Origin: an uncultured Lachnospiraceae bacterium
GTDB taxonomy: Bacteria > Bacillota > Clostridia > Lachnospirales > Lachnospiraceae
DNA length: 37,138 nucleotides
Direction: 5' to 3'
Assembly: GCA_910587715.1 (NCBI GenBank)
Contig: CAJUMV010000038.1
Span: 1 to 37,138 of the forward strand
Positions within the stretch are counted from its first letter, which is position 1, and each line of letters opens with the position of its first letter. The translations under genes were made by a program, and so were the position numbers. Positions 18,035-25,432 of this stretch are shown one piece after another. The notes below the pieces were generated by a model, which saw only the letters and a program-made list of their open reading frames with translations, made no database searches and was not told where the DNA came from.

Positions 18035-18165
18035 TCTATAGCAGGAAGACTCAAACGCCTGCACACCGCGCAGACCGTAAGCTGCAAGTCGTTGAAGGCT
18101 CAACACCCATCAAAGCAGCTCCATCTGCCAACGCAGAAAAATACGACAGGAAAGGACGAAACACT

Positions 18166-19086
18166 ATGCCAACACAAAATCTGGTAGAAACCCATAATCT
18201 CACAAAACAATACGGCAAAGTCCGCTGTGTCAACGCCGTCAACATGCAGGTGCCGCCCGGCGCGATTTACGGCTTTCTCGGTCCAAACGGCGCGGGCAAA
18301 TCCACCACCTTAAAGATGATTCTCGGTCTGGCAAAACCCACCGACGGGGGTATTACGCTTTTTAACATACCGGTCAACGAGAAAAACCGCATGAAGCTCC
18401 TGACACAGACAGGGTCTCTCATTGAGTCGCCCAGCTATTACGGTCATCTGACCGGCGAGGAAAATCTGCGTATCATACAGACGCTTAAGGGCTGCTCCGA
18501 AAAGGATATTGACAAGGTATTAAAAATTGTCCGACTGGATGAGGCACGGGGCAAGCTGGTCAACCACTATTCCCTCGGCATGAAGCAGCGGCTCGGTCTT
18601 GCCGCCGCGCTGCTTGGTTTTCCGAAGCTGCTGATTCTGGATGAACCCACAAACGGGCTTGATCCGGCAGGCATTCAGGAGATGCGCGAGCTGGTCTGCT
18701 CCCTGCCGGGCGCTTACGGCATGACGGTTCTGGTCTCCTCGCATCTGCTCAGCGAAATCGACCAGATAGCGGACCATGTGGGCATCATCCGAAAGGGCGA
18801 GCTGGTCTATCAGGACACGCTGGAATCCCTGCACTCTCACTCGAAAGAGCAAATTGCGATTCGGGTCAGCCACACGGCAATTGCCCTCGACCTGCTCCGG
18901 CAGGATGGCGTTGAAGCTGCGGAGGAGGACGGCTATCTCCTGCTGCCTATGGTGGACGACGCCTATGTGGCAAACCTTTGCAGACTGCTTGTAGCGCAGA
19001 ACATATCGCTTTACCGTATCGAAAAACGTGAGAAGAGTCTGGAAGATATTTTCTTATCTCTGACAGGAAAGGAGAGCAGCTTATGA
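18166..19086 (+). CDS. ABC transporter ATPase, bacitracin/lantibiotic-protection type (set 1)
   Basis: This 306 aa cytosolic ATPase would power the two membrane proteins encoded next. Walker A is GPNGAGKST (about 39-47), the signature is YSLGMKQRLG (about 135-144), Walker B is LLILDEP (about 155-161), and the H-loop His is near 193. The C-terminal 90 residues are the regulatory extension usual in the BcrA/LanF branch. It resembles self-protection ATPases that move lantibiotics or bacitracin-like peptides out of the membrane; the substrate cannot be read from the sequence. Its stop overlaps the permease start by 4 bases. A second, clearly related ATPase lies 1.6 kb downstream in the same operon. 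Confidence 0.95.
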   Translation: MPTQNLVETHNLTKQYGKVRCVNAVNMQVPPGAIYGFLGPNGAGKSTTLKMILGLAKPTDGGITLFNIPVNEKNRMKLLTQTGSLIESPSYYGHLTGEENLRIIQTLKGCSEKDIDKVLKIVRLDEARGKLVNHYSLGMKQRLGLAAALLGFPKLLILDEPTNGLDPAGIQEMRELVCSLPGAYGMTVLVSSHLLSEIDQIADHVGIIRKGELVYQDTLESLHSHSKEQIAIRVSHTAIALDLLRQDGVEAAEEDGYLLLPMVDDAYVANLCRLLVAQNISLYRIEKREKSLEDIFLSLTGKESSL

Positions 19087-19835
19087 TTACTCTGCAGACG
19101 GAATTTAAGAAAATCAAACGCAAGAAAATCGGGCTGACTATGTGCGCGCTGATCGGCATCCAATTCGCGTGGCTGCTCTGGTCCGGCAGCCACCCCGACG
19201 AAAACGAGCGGTTGGACGGCTGGATTTCCATGCTCTATAATCTCCCTCTGGTGAGCGTGATTATGATGCCTACCATTATGTCTGTGCTCGCCTCCCGTCT
19301 TGCGGACGTGGAGCACAAAGGTAACACCTATAAGCTGTTAAATACGCTGCGCCGTCCGGGTACGCTTTACCACGCTAAGGTACTCTGCGGTATCCTCTTT
19401 ATTTTGGCAATCTCGATTGCGCAGTTTATTTTTATCATTGCCTTAGGGTATGCCCGCGGCTATGCAGGGCATCCGGAATGGAACTATTATGCCACAGCCT
19501 TTGTGCTGAACTTTGCCTGCTGCCTGTCCTTATATTTACTGCAGCTTCTTTTGTCCATGGTGTTTTTTAACCAGATGATTCCGCTGGTGGCGGGGCTTGG
19601 CGGCTCCATGCTGGGACTGATTTTGATGTACGTCAAAATGTATTCATTCCTGCCGTGGGGCGGCTTTCTCTCCGCCGCGCAGGTGAGCATGGACTGGAAC
19701 CCGGCAACAAAAGTCATCCATTTTTATTATCGTGAACATTCGCCGGTTGAGCTGTGCGCCATAGCCGCGATTTTTGTGTGGATTGTGGTTTTTTATGCGG
19801 CGGGGCGGATTTTATTTACCAGAAAAGAAGTATGA
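19083..19835 (+). CDS. ABC-2 type permease of a lantibiotic-protection-like transporter (set 1, first)
   Basis: This 250 aa membrane protein has about six hydrophobic segments (for example near 17-35, 58-78, 105-130, 140-165, 170-190 and 225-245). It begins with the MITLQTEFKKIKRKKIG amphipathic start that is common to BcrB/LanE-type permeases. It overlaps the ATPase gene by 4 bases, so it is translationally coupled. A 105-base gap follows before the second permease, wider than elsewhere in the operon and containing AGTAA/TTACT and GCTGCTT/AAGCAGC inverted repeats. No lantibiotic structural or modification gene is in the window. Confidence 0.9.
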   Translation: MITLQTEFKKIKRKKIGLTMCALIGIQFAWLLWSGSHPDENERLDGWISMLYNLPLVSVIMMPTIMSVLASRLADVEHKGNTYKLLNTLRRPGTLYHAKVLCGILFILAISIAQFIFIIALGYARGYAGHPEWNYYATAFVLNFACCLSLYLLQLLLSMVFFNQMIPLVAGLGGSMLGLILMYVKMYSFLPWGGFLSAAQVSMDWNPATKVIHFYYREHSPVELCAIAAIFVWIVVFYAAGRILFTRKEV

Positions 19836-19940
19836 GGCTGCTTGCCCACAGAGATACATGCAAAATCCGGCATTGGTGTAAATTATCAATTTAGTAAGCA
19901 GCTTTACTGAAAACAGAAACATTGACTAGGAGGAAACAAC

Positions 19941-20678
19941 ATGCATACATCTTATATCAGAGCTGTCAGGGCGGAATCCCTGAAGCTGAAACGAAGTCCG
20001 GTATGGCTGGCGTTTTTCGCGCTCCCGCTCATATCCGCCTTCTTCGGCACCATGAATTACAAAATGAATATCGGCGTTTTAAAATCGGAATGGTACAGCC
20101 TATGGAGCCAGCACTCGCTTTTTCTCTGCTATCTGTTCATGCCCGCGCTGATTGGCACTTACTGCTCTTATCTCTGGCGTCTGGAGCACACCCGGCACAA
20201 CTGGAACAGCTTTCTGACCGCGCCCCTGCCGATTTCCAGCCTTTATCTCGGCAAGCTGACGCAGGCGGTGCGGGTAACTATCCTTGGAAACCTGTGGATA
20301 TTTCTGCTGTTTTATGTCTGCGGGAAACTCGCTGGGATTCAGAGTCCGTTTCCAAAGGAAGTGCCGGAGTGGTTTCTCTGTGGCACGCTCGGCGCGGTGG
20401 TCGTCTGCTGTGTGCAGCTTCTCCTCTCCCTGATGATACGCTCCTTTGCCATCCCCATCGGCATCGCTCTTGCGGGGGGCATTCTGGGGCTGTATATGAC
20501 CAACCACGATTACGGCATGAATTATCCCTACTCTATCTACTGTCTGGGGATGCGCGCCAACAATCCGAGTATGGAAATCAGTATATCGACTCTGTTGGTT
20601 AATTCCCTTGGATATATTATTGTTTTTGCCGCGCTGTCCATTTTTTATCTGCGTAAGCATGAGATTGCCGCAAACTGA
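19941..20678 (+). CDS. ABC-2 type permease (set 1, second)
   Basis: This 245 aa integral membrane protein has about six helices and starts with a positively charged segment (RAVRAESLKLKRSPVWLAFF) of the kind typical for LanE/LanG permeases. AGGAGG precedes the ATG by a normal distance. It ends 15 bases before the second ATPase gene. Two dissimilar permeases per ATPase match the LanF-E-G layout, in which the permeases form a heterodimer. Which ATPase each permease pairs with is inferred from order. Confidence 0.9.
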   Translation: MHTSYIRAVRAESLKLKRSPVWLAFFALPLISAFFGTMNYKMNIGVLKSEWYSLWSQHSLFLCYLFMPALIGTYCSYLWRLEHTRHNWNSFLTAPLPISSLYLGKLTQAVRVTILGNLWIFLLFYVCGKLAGIQSPFPKEVPEWFLCGTLGAVVVCCVQLLLSLMIRSFAIPIGIALAGGILGLYMTNHDYGMNYPYSIYCLGMRANNPSMEISISTLLVNSLGYIIVFAALSIFYLRKHEIAAN

Positions 20679-20693
20679 CAAGGAGGTTTCACC

Positions 20694-21617
20694 ATGAACA
20701 ACTATGTAATTGAAACGAAAAATCTTACAAAGCAGTACGGAACACAGAAAAGTGTTGCCGCCCTGAGCATCCATGTGCAAAAAGGACGTATTTACGGTCT
20801 GCTCGGCAGAAACGGCGCTGGAAAGACCACGACCATGAAAATGCTGCTGGGGCTGACGCAGCCCACCTCCGGGGAAGTGACCATCTGGGGAAATCCTCTA
20901 GCGGCAAACGAAAAGAACCTGCTGCCCCGTATCGGCAGCCTGATTGAATCCCCCGGCTTTTATCCCAATCTGACCGCCACGGAAAATCTGCGCATTTTTG
21001 CTACCCTGCGGGGCATCACAGACCGCAATGCCATCAGAGATGCGCTTGATTTGGTAGGTCTTCCTTACAAAGATAAAAAGCTGTTTTCCCAATACTCTCT
21101 TGGCATGAAACAGCGGCTGGCGATCGCCCTTGCCGTGATGCACGACCCGGAACTTTTGATTTTGGACGAACCGATTAACGGTCTTGACCCGATTGGCATA
21201 GCGGAAGTACGTTCTTTTATCCGCAATCTCTGCAAAGAACGTGGAAAGACCATTTTGATTTCCAGCCATATCCTCTCAGAGATTGCGCTGCTGGCTGACG
21301 ATATTGGCATTATTGACCGTGGCGTATTGTTGGAGGAGGAAAGCCTTGCAGAATTGGAAGCAAAGAGCAGCAGACATATTCAGTTTACCGTTTCCGATAC
21401 GGCGCAGGCGGCTGGGATTTTGGAACATGCCTTCCACGAAAATCGCTTTACCTTACAAGACAGCCGCCACATGCAACTGCATTATCCGAATCTTCCTGTC
21501 GGTAAGATTGTCACCGCTTTTGTGGAAAATGGTTTGGAGGTATCGGAAGCCTGCCTCTGCGAGGAAAGTCTGGAAGCCTATTTCAAGCGCGTAACAGGAG
21601 GTGAGGGGATTGCTTAA
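20694..21617 (+). CDS. ABC transporter ATPase, bacitracin/lantibiotic-protection type (set 2)
   Basis: This 307 aa protein is a paralogue of the ATPase at 18166. Walker A is GRNGAGKTT (about 38-46), the signature is YSLGMKQRLA (134-143), Walker B is LLILDEP (154-160), and His is near 192. AAGGAGG lies 6-8 bases upstream of the ATG. It overlaps the following permease start by 8 bases. The tandem paralogue arrangement suggests a duplication of a whole ATPase-permease set, or two transporters with related substrates under one control. Confidence 0.95.
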   Translation: MNNYVIETKNLTKQYGTQKSVAALSIHVQKGRIYGLLGRNGAGKTTTMKMLLGLTQPTSGEVTIWGNPLAANEKNLLPRIGSLIESPGFYPNLTATENLRIFATLRGITDRNAIRDALDLVGLPYKDKKLFSQYSLGMKQRLAIALAVMHDPELLILDEPINGLDPIGIAEVRSFIRNLCKERGKTILISSHILSEIALLADDIGIIDRGVLLEEESLAELEAKSSRHIQFTVSDTAQAAGILEHAFHENRFTLQDSRHMQLHYPNLPVGKIVTAFVENGLEVSEACLCEESLEAYFKRVTGGEGIA

Positions 21618-22395
21618 ACTTATAAGATGCGAGTTCTCCAAATTAAAGCGGAAAAAATTTATTTTACTCGTCGTCCTTTCCGCCTTTCTGTTTCCCGTAC
21701 CCCTTACCGTGATGATGACAACGCCGCAGATGACGGAACGATTTGGCAGCGACACCGAGGTTTTCAATGCCTGCTTCCAGTTTATTATGGGGTATGGCGT
21801 GTCGCTGCTCTTGCCTTGCATAATTGGCGTGATAGCCGCCCTGCTGTTTTTTATGGAACGGGATAACGACACATTTAAAAATCTGCGCACCATTCCCGTG
21901 ACAGCCACACAAATGATTTTTGCGAAAATTTTTGTCCTATTTATCATGGGTGTTATGTTCAGTCTGTTTTCGGCTTTTGCCGCGATTCTATGCGGCAGTC
22001 TCATATCTGAGGTGAACGGCATTACCTACAAGCTGTTCGTGGCATTGGAGATGGGGATTTTTATCACCGCCGGAACGCTGCCGTTGGTCGTTCTCGTCGT
22101 GTTCTTTAGTAAAACCTATATTTTTTCCGTTCTGCTGTGCGTGTTTTACAGCGTTTTAAGTTTGACTGCCGAGTCGTCCCTCGGTGCTTTGCCTAAATGG
22201 TTGTGCTGGCTGATGCCAATTCCGCTTACAACACTTTGGAGTGCGGGAGATATGACGCGACACGGCGTCATGGAGATGAAGGATACGCTTTCCTATCTGA
22301 TCCCGTCAACCCTTCAGGCAGTCATTATTTTGGGCGTCTGGGCTGTTCTTTCTGTCATCGTCATTGATTTTCTATATAAAAAGAGGGGGGATTAA
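21610..22395 (+). CDS. ABC-2 type permease (set 2, first)
   Basis: This membrane protein of about 261 aa has six hydrophobic segments. The start is taken as TTG 21610 because GGAGG lies eight bases upstream. A GTG at 21601 is in frame but sits inside that ribosome-binding site. The start overlaps the end of the ATPase gene by 8 bases. The N-terminus (LLKLIRCEFSKLKRKKF) is the charged amphipathic leader of LanE-type permeases. It probably forms a heterodimer with the next gene product. Confidence 0.88.
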   Translation: MLKLIRCEFSKLKRKKFILLVVLSAFLFPVPLTVMMTTPQMTERFGSDTEVFNACFQFIMGYGVSLLLPCIIGVIAALLFFMERDNDTFKNLRTIPVTATQMIFAKIFVLFIMGVMFSLFSAFAAILCGSLISEVNGITYKLFVALEMGIFITAGTLPLVVLVVFFSKTYIFSVLLCVFYSVLSLTAESSLGALPKWLCWLMPIPLTTLWSAGDMTRHGVMEMKDTLSYLIPSTLQAVIILGVWAVLSVIVIDFLYKKRGD

Positions 22396-22396
22396 T

Positions 22397-23176
22397 ATGC
22401 TTCGCATGATAAAAACCGAACTTTGGAAGTTAAGACGGTATTACATAATATGGGCTGGGGTTCTTTTGATGCTGCTTTCCGTCTTATTAACCATGTTTTC
22501 TACCACGGCATCGGACGGTACGGTGTGGACATTTTCTTTTTTTACCGAACAGGTCATCAAAAATAATGTCACCATGATTTTTCCGATGTGCATTGCACTG
22601 ATTGCGGGATATATCATCGCAAGGGAAGCAAAAGACGATACGTTGAAAAATCTTGTGACTATCCCTGTCTCCTACCGCAATTTATTGTGTGGAAAATTAC
22701 TCGTATGTGCATTGCTGTCTCTGTTTTTGGGACTGACAAGCGCAGTCTTTACCATAATTGCAAATTTGCTGATGGGATTTCCGGGGTTGTCCGCAGCCTC
22801 TGTATCGCAGGCATTTGCCCAAATTATTATGAACTGTCTGTTTCTGTACATCGCCGTAATGCCGATTATTGCGGTTACCGCCCGTATGGCAAACGGTCAT
22901 TTAATTGGCACGATTATCGCGTTTGTTTATGGTTATGGCGGTATGTTTGCCGCCGCGGACAGGACTGTGGCTTCTCTCTATCCCGTCACGGCAAGTCTGG
23001 GATTGATCCGCTACCGCAGTTATGATCCGGGGGTGCATTGGCATGGTTTCATCTGCCTTTTCAGTATTATTACTGCATTTTTAATCTCAGCAATTTTCGT
23101 ATTTACAACAAAGACGAGTGCGCCGGTGAAAACCAATAAAAAACAGAAGCAGGTCATTTCAAAGAAGGGTTGGTAA
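22397..23176 (+). CDS. ABC-2 type permease (set 2, second)
   Basis: This protein of about 259 aa starts at ATG 22397, immediately after the stop of the previous permease and preceded by a G-rich ribosome-binding site (GAGGGGGG). Six membrane helices and a charged N-terminus (MLRMIKTELWKLRRYY) are visible. The C-terminus is lysine-rich. It is the last gene of the five-kilobase transporter operon; a perfect 12-bp inverted repeat follows 33 bases later. Confidence 0.9.
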   Translation: MLRMIKTELWKLRRYYIIWAGVLLMLLSVLLTMFSTTASDGTVWTFSFFTEQVIKNNVTMIFPMCIALIAGYIIAREAKDDTLKNLVTIPVSYRNLLCGKLLVCALLSLFLGLTSAVFTIIANLLMGFPGLSAASVSQAFAQIIMNCLFLYIAVMPIIAVTARMANGHLIGTIIAFVYGYGGMFAAADRTVASLYPVTASLGLIRYRSYDPGVHWHGFICLFSIITAFLISAIFVFTTKTSAPVKTNKKQKQVISKKGW

Positions 23177-23208
23177 AGATATTTTCAGTCAAAGGAACGT
23201 TGTATTCT

Positions 23209-23246
23209 GGCAACAGATTGACAAAATGATATAGCAATCTGTTGCC
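23209..23246. terminator. Perfect 12-bp hairpin between convergent operons
   Basis: GGCAACAGATTG (23209-23220) pairs perfectly with 23235-23246 around a 14-base loop. It lies between the end of the ABC operon and the end of the minus-strand PIN pair, five bases from the latter's stop. Neither side has a long T run, so it is an imperfect intrinsic terminator candidate, possibly used in both directions. Confidence 0.5.
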
Positions 23247-23251
23247 GCCTG

Positions 23252-23479
23252 TTAAAGTCTTATCGCATCACTGATAAAAGGCCGGTTTTTTTCAAAGCAA
23301 GATGCCTCTTCACTGATTTCTTCTGGCGTCTTTGCATCAAAATATTCTCTCTGCCATTTCGTATAATCAAACTTTTCCCGAATAATCGTAGAAACAAAAT
23401 GTTCAGCCTCAATAATACCCATTTGCTCCGTTAAACATTGCATTCCTCGGTTCAAAATTTCAACAGTACTTGCCGCCAT
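23252..23479 (-). CDS. Small partner of the PIN-domain protein, antitoxin-like
   Basis: This 75 aa acidic, helical protein has no recognised DNA-binding motif. Its ATG follows the stop of the PIN-domain gene with no gap, and GGGGAT lies upstream, so the two are co-translated. Size, pairing and acidity fit an antitoxin. The gene order is toxin first, antitoxin second, which is the less common one. The YTKWQREYF and TPEEISEEA segments resemble small proteins I remember beside PIN-domain genes in clostridia; this is recollection, not a search. Confidence 0.65.
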   Translation of the reverse strand: MAASTVEILNRGMQCLTEQMGIIEAEHFVSTIIREKFDYTKWQREYFDAKTPEEISEEASCFEKNRPFISDAIRL

Positions 23480-23923
23480 CTATTCATCCCCTTCCATCCC
23501 TGTAATAAATTCTATCGGTGTTACCATTTTAATCTCTTCTGTACGATATTTTAGCAACCGTATATCCGTAGATATAAAATATTCACATCCCGCATAAATA
23601 GCCGAAGCGACATGGCAGGCATCTTTAAATTTAACTCCTGTTTTCATAATTTCAGCCGCTTTTGCTTCCACTATTTCCTTCCGTTCATCACCTACATATC
23701 CAGAGGCATTCTCCCTCATAAACTCAAAAATCGTATTTCGCCGCATTTCAAATGGATTCTTACTACACTCATACCTAAGCATATAGGAAACGATTAGCTC
23801 CAGTTTTTTATCTTTTATCAAGGATTGGATATGCAGTTTCGATTGCGTTTCCATAGCAACTTTTAGCTGTGACTGGTCGTCATATGGTCTATTATAGCAA
23901 CACATATCAAGATAAATCCTCAA
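23480..23923 (-). CDS. PIN-domain protein, VapC-like putative toxin ribonuclease
   Basis: This protein is about 147 aa. The start is taken as TTG 23923 because GGAGG lies seven or eight bases before it and the product then opens with MRIYLDMCCYNRPYDD, the usual PIN beginning. An earlier in-frame start at 23938 has no ribosome-binding site. The acidic residues expected for a metal-dependent PIN nuclease are visible: Asp in IYLDMCC, Glu/Asp in the centre, Asp in KFKDACHVASA, and Asp in FISTDIRLLK. PIN toxins cleave RNA. The adjacent 75 aa gene would be the antitoxin. Single-gene PIN nucleases with other roles remain possible. Confidence 0.8.
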   Translation of the reverse strand: MRIYLDMCCYNRPYDDQSQLKVAMETQSKLHIQSLIKDKKLELIVSYMLRYECSKNPFEMRRNTIFEFMRENASGYVGDERKEIVEAKAAEIMKTGVKFKDACHVASAIYAGCEYFISTDIRLLKYRTEEIKMVTPIEFITGMEGDE

Positions 23924-24027
23924 ATCGCATCCTCCCACGCAGTCTTTTCCTACTTTTTATATTTGAACCTACGTATTTTGCCAGCATACCTTTTATCCCC
24001 CCTTAAGGTTTTAAATATCATACCTCT

Positions 24028-24056
24028 ATTATATCCCGATTAAATATGCAAAGCAA
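24028..24056 (-). promoter_or_regulatory. Candidate promoter of the PIN pair
   Basis: On the minus strand TATAAT (24028-24033) follows TTGCTT (24051-24056) by 17 bases, about 105 bases upstream of the PIN start. A CCTTAAGG palindrome (24001-24008) lies between promoter and gene and might be an operator. The rest of the 23939-24109 gap is AT-rich with no gene visible. Confidence 0.4.
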
Positions 24057-24109
24057 ATAACACATCAAAAATTACGCCCTATCCAGCAGAGTACAATCAA
24101 GGGTATCAC

Positions 24110-24328
24110 TTATTTCGTAAGACGTTGTTTATCCAACAGCTCCTTCAGCGCCTCATCCCCCACGCTCACCCACGCGTCTTCCTCTTCGGCGTTTAATCCC
24201 AAGTATTCCCGCAGGGTGTCGGTGGTGTCGGAAAATCCCCACTCCTGGCTGTAATCGTCAATCTCCTCAAACTCGATTTCACCTGCAAGATACCTCTCTT
24301 TAAATTTTTTCCCTGTAGATTCTGTCAT
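24110..24328 (-). CDS. Small conserved hypothetical acidic protein
   Basis: This 72 aa acidic protein is well started (AGGAGGGAGGA ahead of ATG 24328) and lies 19 bases after the ketopantoate-reductase-family gene, so it is co-transcribed with it. It is cytosolic, with no cysteine and no signal peptide. The centre (EWGFSDTTDTLREYLGL) looks like a helical motif. Function unknown; I have no named family for it. Confidence 0.7.
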   Translation of the reverse strand: MTESTGKKFKERYLAGEIEFEEIDDYSQEWGFSDTTDTLREYLGLNAEEEDAWVSVGDEALKELLDKQRLTK

Positions 24329-24347
24329 CTCTTCCTCCCTCCTGTCC

Positions 24348-25268
24348 CTATTTCAACCCGTCCTTCCGCGCCTTTTCCGCAATCATTTCATACGTCGGTG
24401 TGGGAACGCCGTATTTCTTTCCCATTCGCACGACCTCATAAATCAGCCCATCAATCTCAGACGACTTGCCGGCGTAAATATCGCGCTGCATGGAAGTGCT
24501 CGCCGTAGGGGTAAGGGAATCCAGAATCTGCAAATTGGTCGTCACGATATCGATTAGGAAGGGAACACCCATTGCAACCGCCAGCGCGTCAACCTCCCGC
24601 ATCAGCTTCACAAAAGTGTCCCTCGGCTCTCCGGTCACCTGCACTTCCCCGGCGCTCACATGATAATAAAGACCGCAGGCCGCCATGGGCGACACATAGG
24701 CAAATTTCTGCAGGGCGTCTCTCCGAATATTTTCCGACAGCACGCCGTCGATACCGCTCTCCTTCAAATCTTTCGCCACCTCAAAAAGCTCAGGGCGCAG
24801 CTCTTCTTTCTTCCGCACACCGTACACAATGCGGAAAATGTCCCCGTTCTGCCAGATGGTCCCCGGCTCTTTGATTTCCGCCGCGATATAGATACAGCCG
24901 TCGGTCACCAGAAGTTCCGGCAGCCTCTCCTGCATACGCCCGCCCGTCCCGTAGATATTCAAAATAGGAATCACGATGGTCGTCTCTTTCGCCACCCGCT
25001 TGATAAAAGGAATCGTCTCCTCCAGTGAGTAACCTTTCACACAAACAAAAATAATGTCCGGCCGTTCGTCATAATGCGCCATATCAGTCGCCTTGACTGG
25101 ATTTACTGTATAGTTTCCTTTCCGGGTGGTCTCCATCTTAAGACCCTGTTCCTGCATCTTTTTCAGGTGTTCCCCTCTCGCAATCAGGGTCACGTCCTTT
25201 CCTGCCTCTGTCATATATGCGCCGATACTGCCGCCTGTGCCGCCCGCGCCGATCACTAAATATTTCAT
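24348..25268 (-). CDS. Ketopantoate reductase (PanE/ApbA) family oxidoreductase
   Basis: This 306 aa NAD(P)-dependent oxidoreductase has a Rossmann motif GAGGTGGSIGAYM at residues 7-19 and the family's C-terminal helical domain. Conserved Lys is likely in the RRDALQKFAYVSP segment (about 188), and the SSEIDGL motif lies near 272. PanE reduces 2-dehydropantoate to pantoate in coenzyme A synthesis. The usual QNG motif near residue 100 is replaced by LNIYGTGG, so another 2-oxoacid substrate is possible. GGAGG lies five bases upstream of the ATG. No other pantothenate genes are nearby. The 164-base gap upstream (25269-25432) has no gene that I can see. Confidence 0.85.
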   Translation of the reverse strand: MKYLVIGAGGTGGSIGAYMTEAGKDVTLIARGEHLKKMQEQGLKMETTRKGNYTVNPVKATDMAHYDERPDIIFVCVKGYSLEETIPFIKRVAKETTIVIPILNIYGTGGRMQERLPELLVTDGCIYIAAEIKEPGTIWQNGDIFRIVYGVRKKEELRPELFEVAKDLKESGIDGVLSENIRRDALQKFAYVSPMAACGLYYHVSAGEVQVTGEPRDTFVKLMREVDALAVAMGVPFLIDIVTTNLQILDSLTPTASTSMQRDIYAGKSSEIDGLIYEVVRMGKKYGVPTPTYEMIAEKARKDGLK

Positions 25269-25432
25269 ATGTGCCTCCGTTTCGCGCCTGTAAATTGTAC
25301 CATCCAGACTTCTTCTTATATTGTATCGGATTGTCTGCAGGATAACAAGTCAAATCATCGGAATCCAGAAATGGAGCATTCCTGTTGTATTTTCTGTTCT
25401 GCTTGATGTAAAAGGAAAGTTATCTGTCAAAA

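Noticed and set aside
19922..20602. 226 aa plus-strand frame overlapping the second permease
   Set aside because: It uses the wrong frame; the frame at 19941 has AGGAGG, hydrophobic helices and family features.
24001..24016. CCTTAAGGTTTTAAAT as a third copy of the regulator box
   Set aside because: Only TTAAGGT matches; the second half-site at 11-base spacing is absent.
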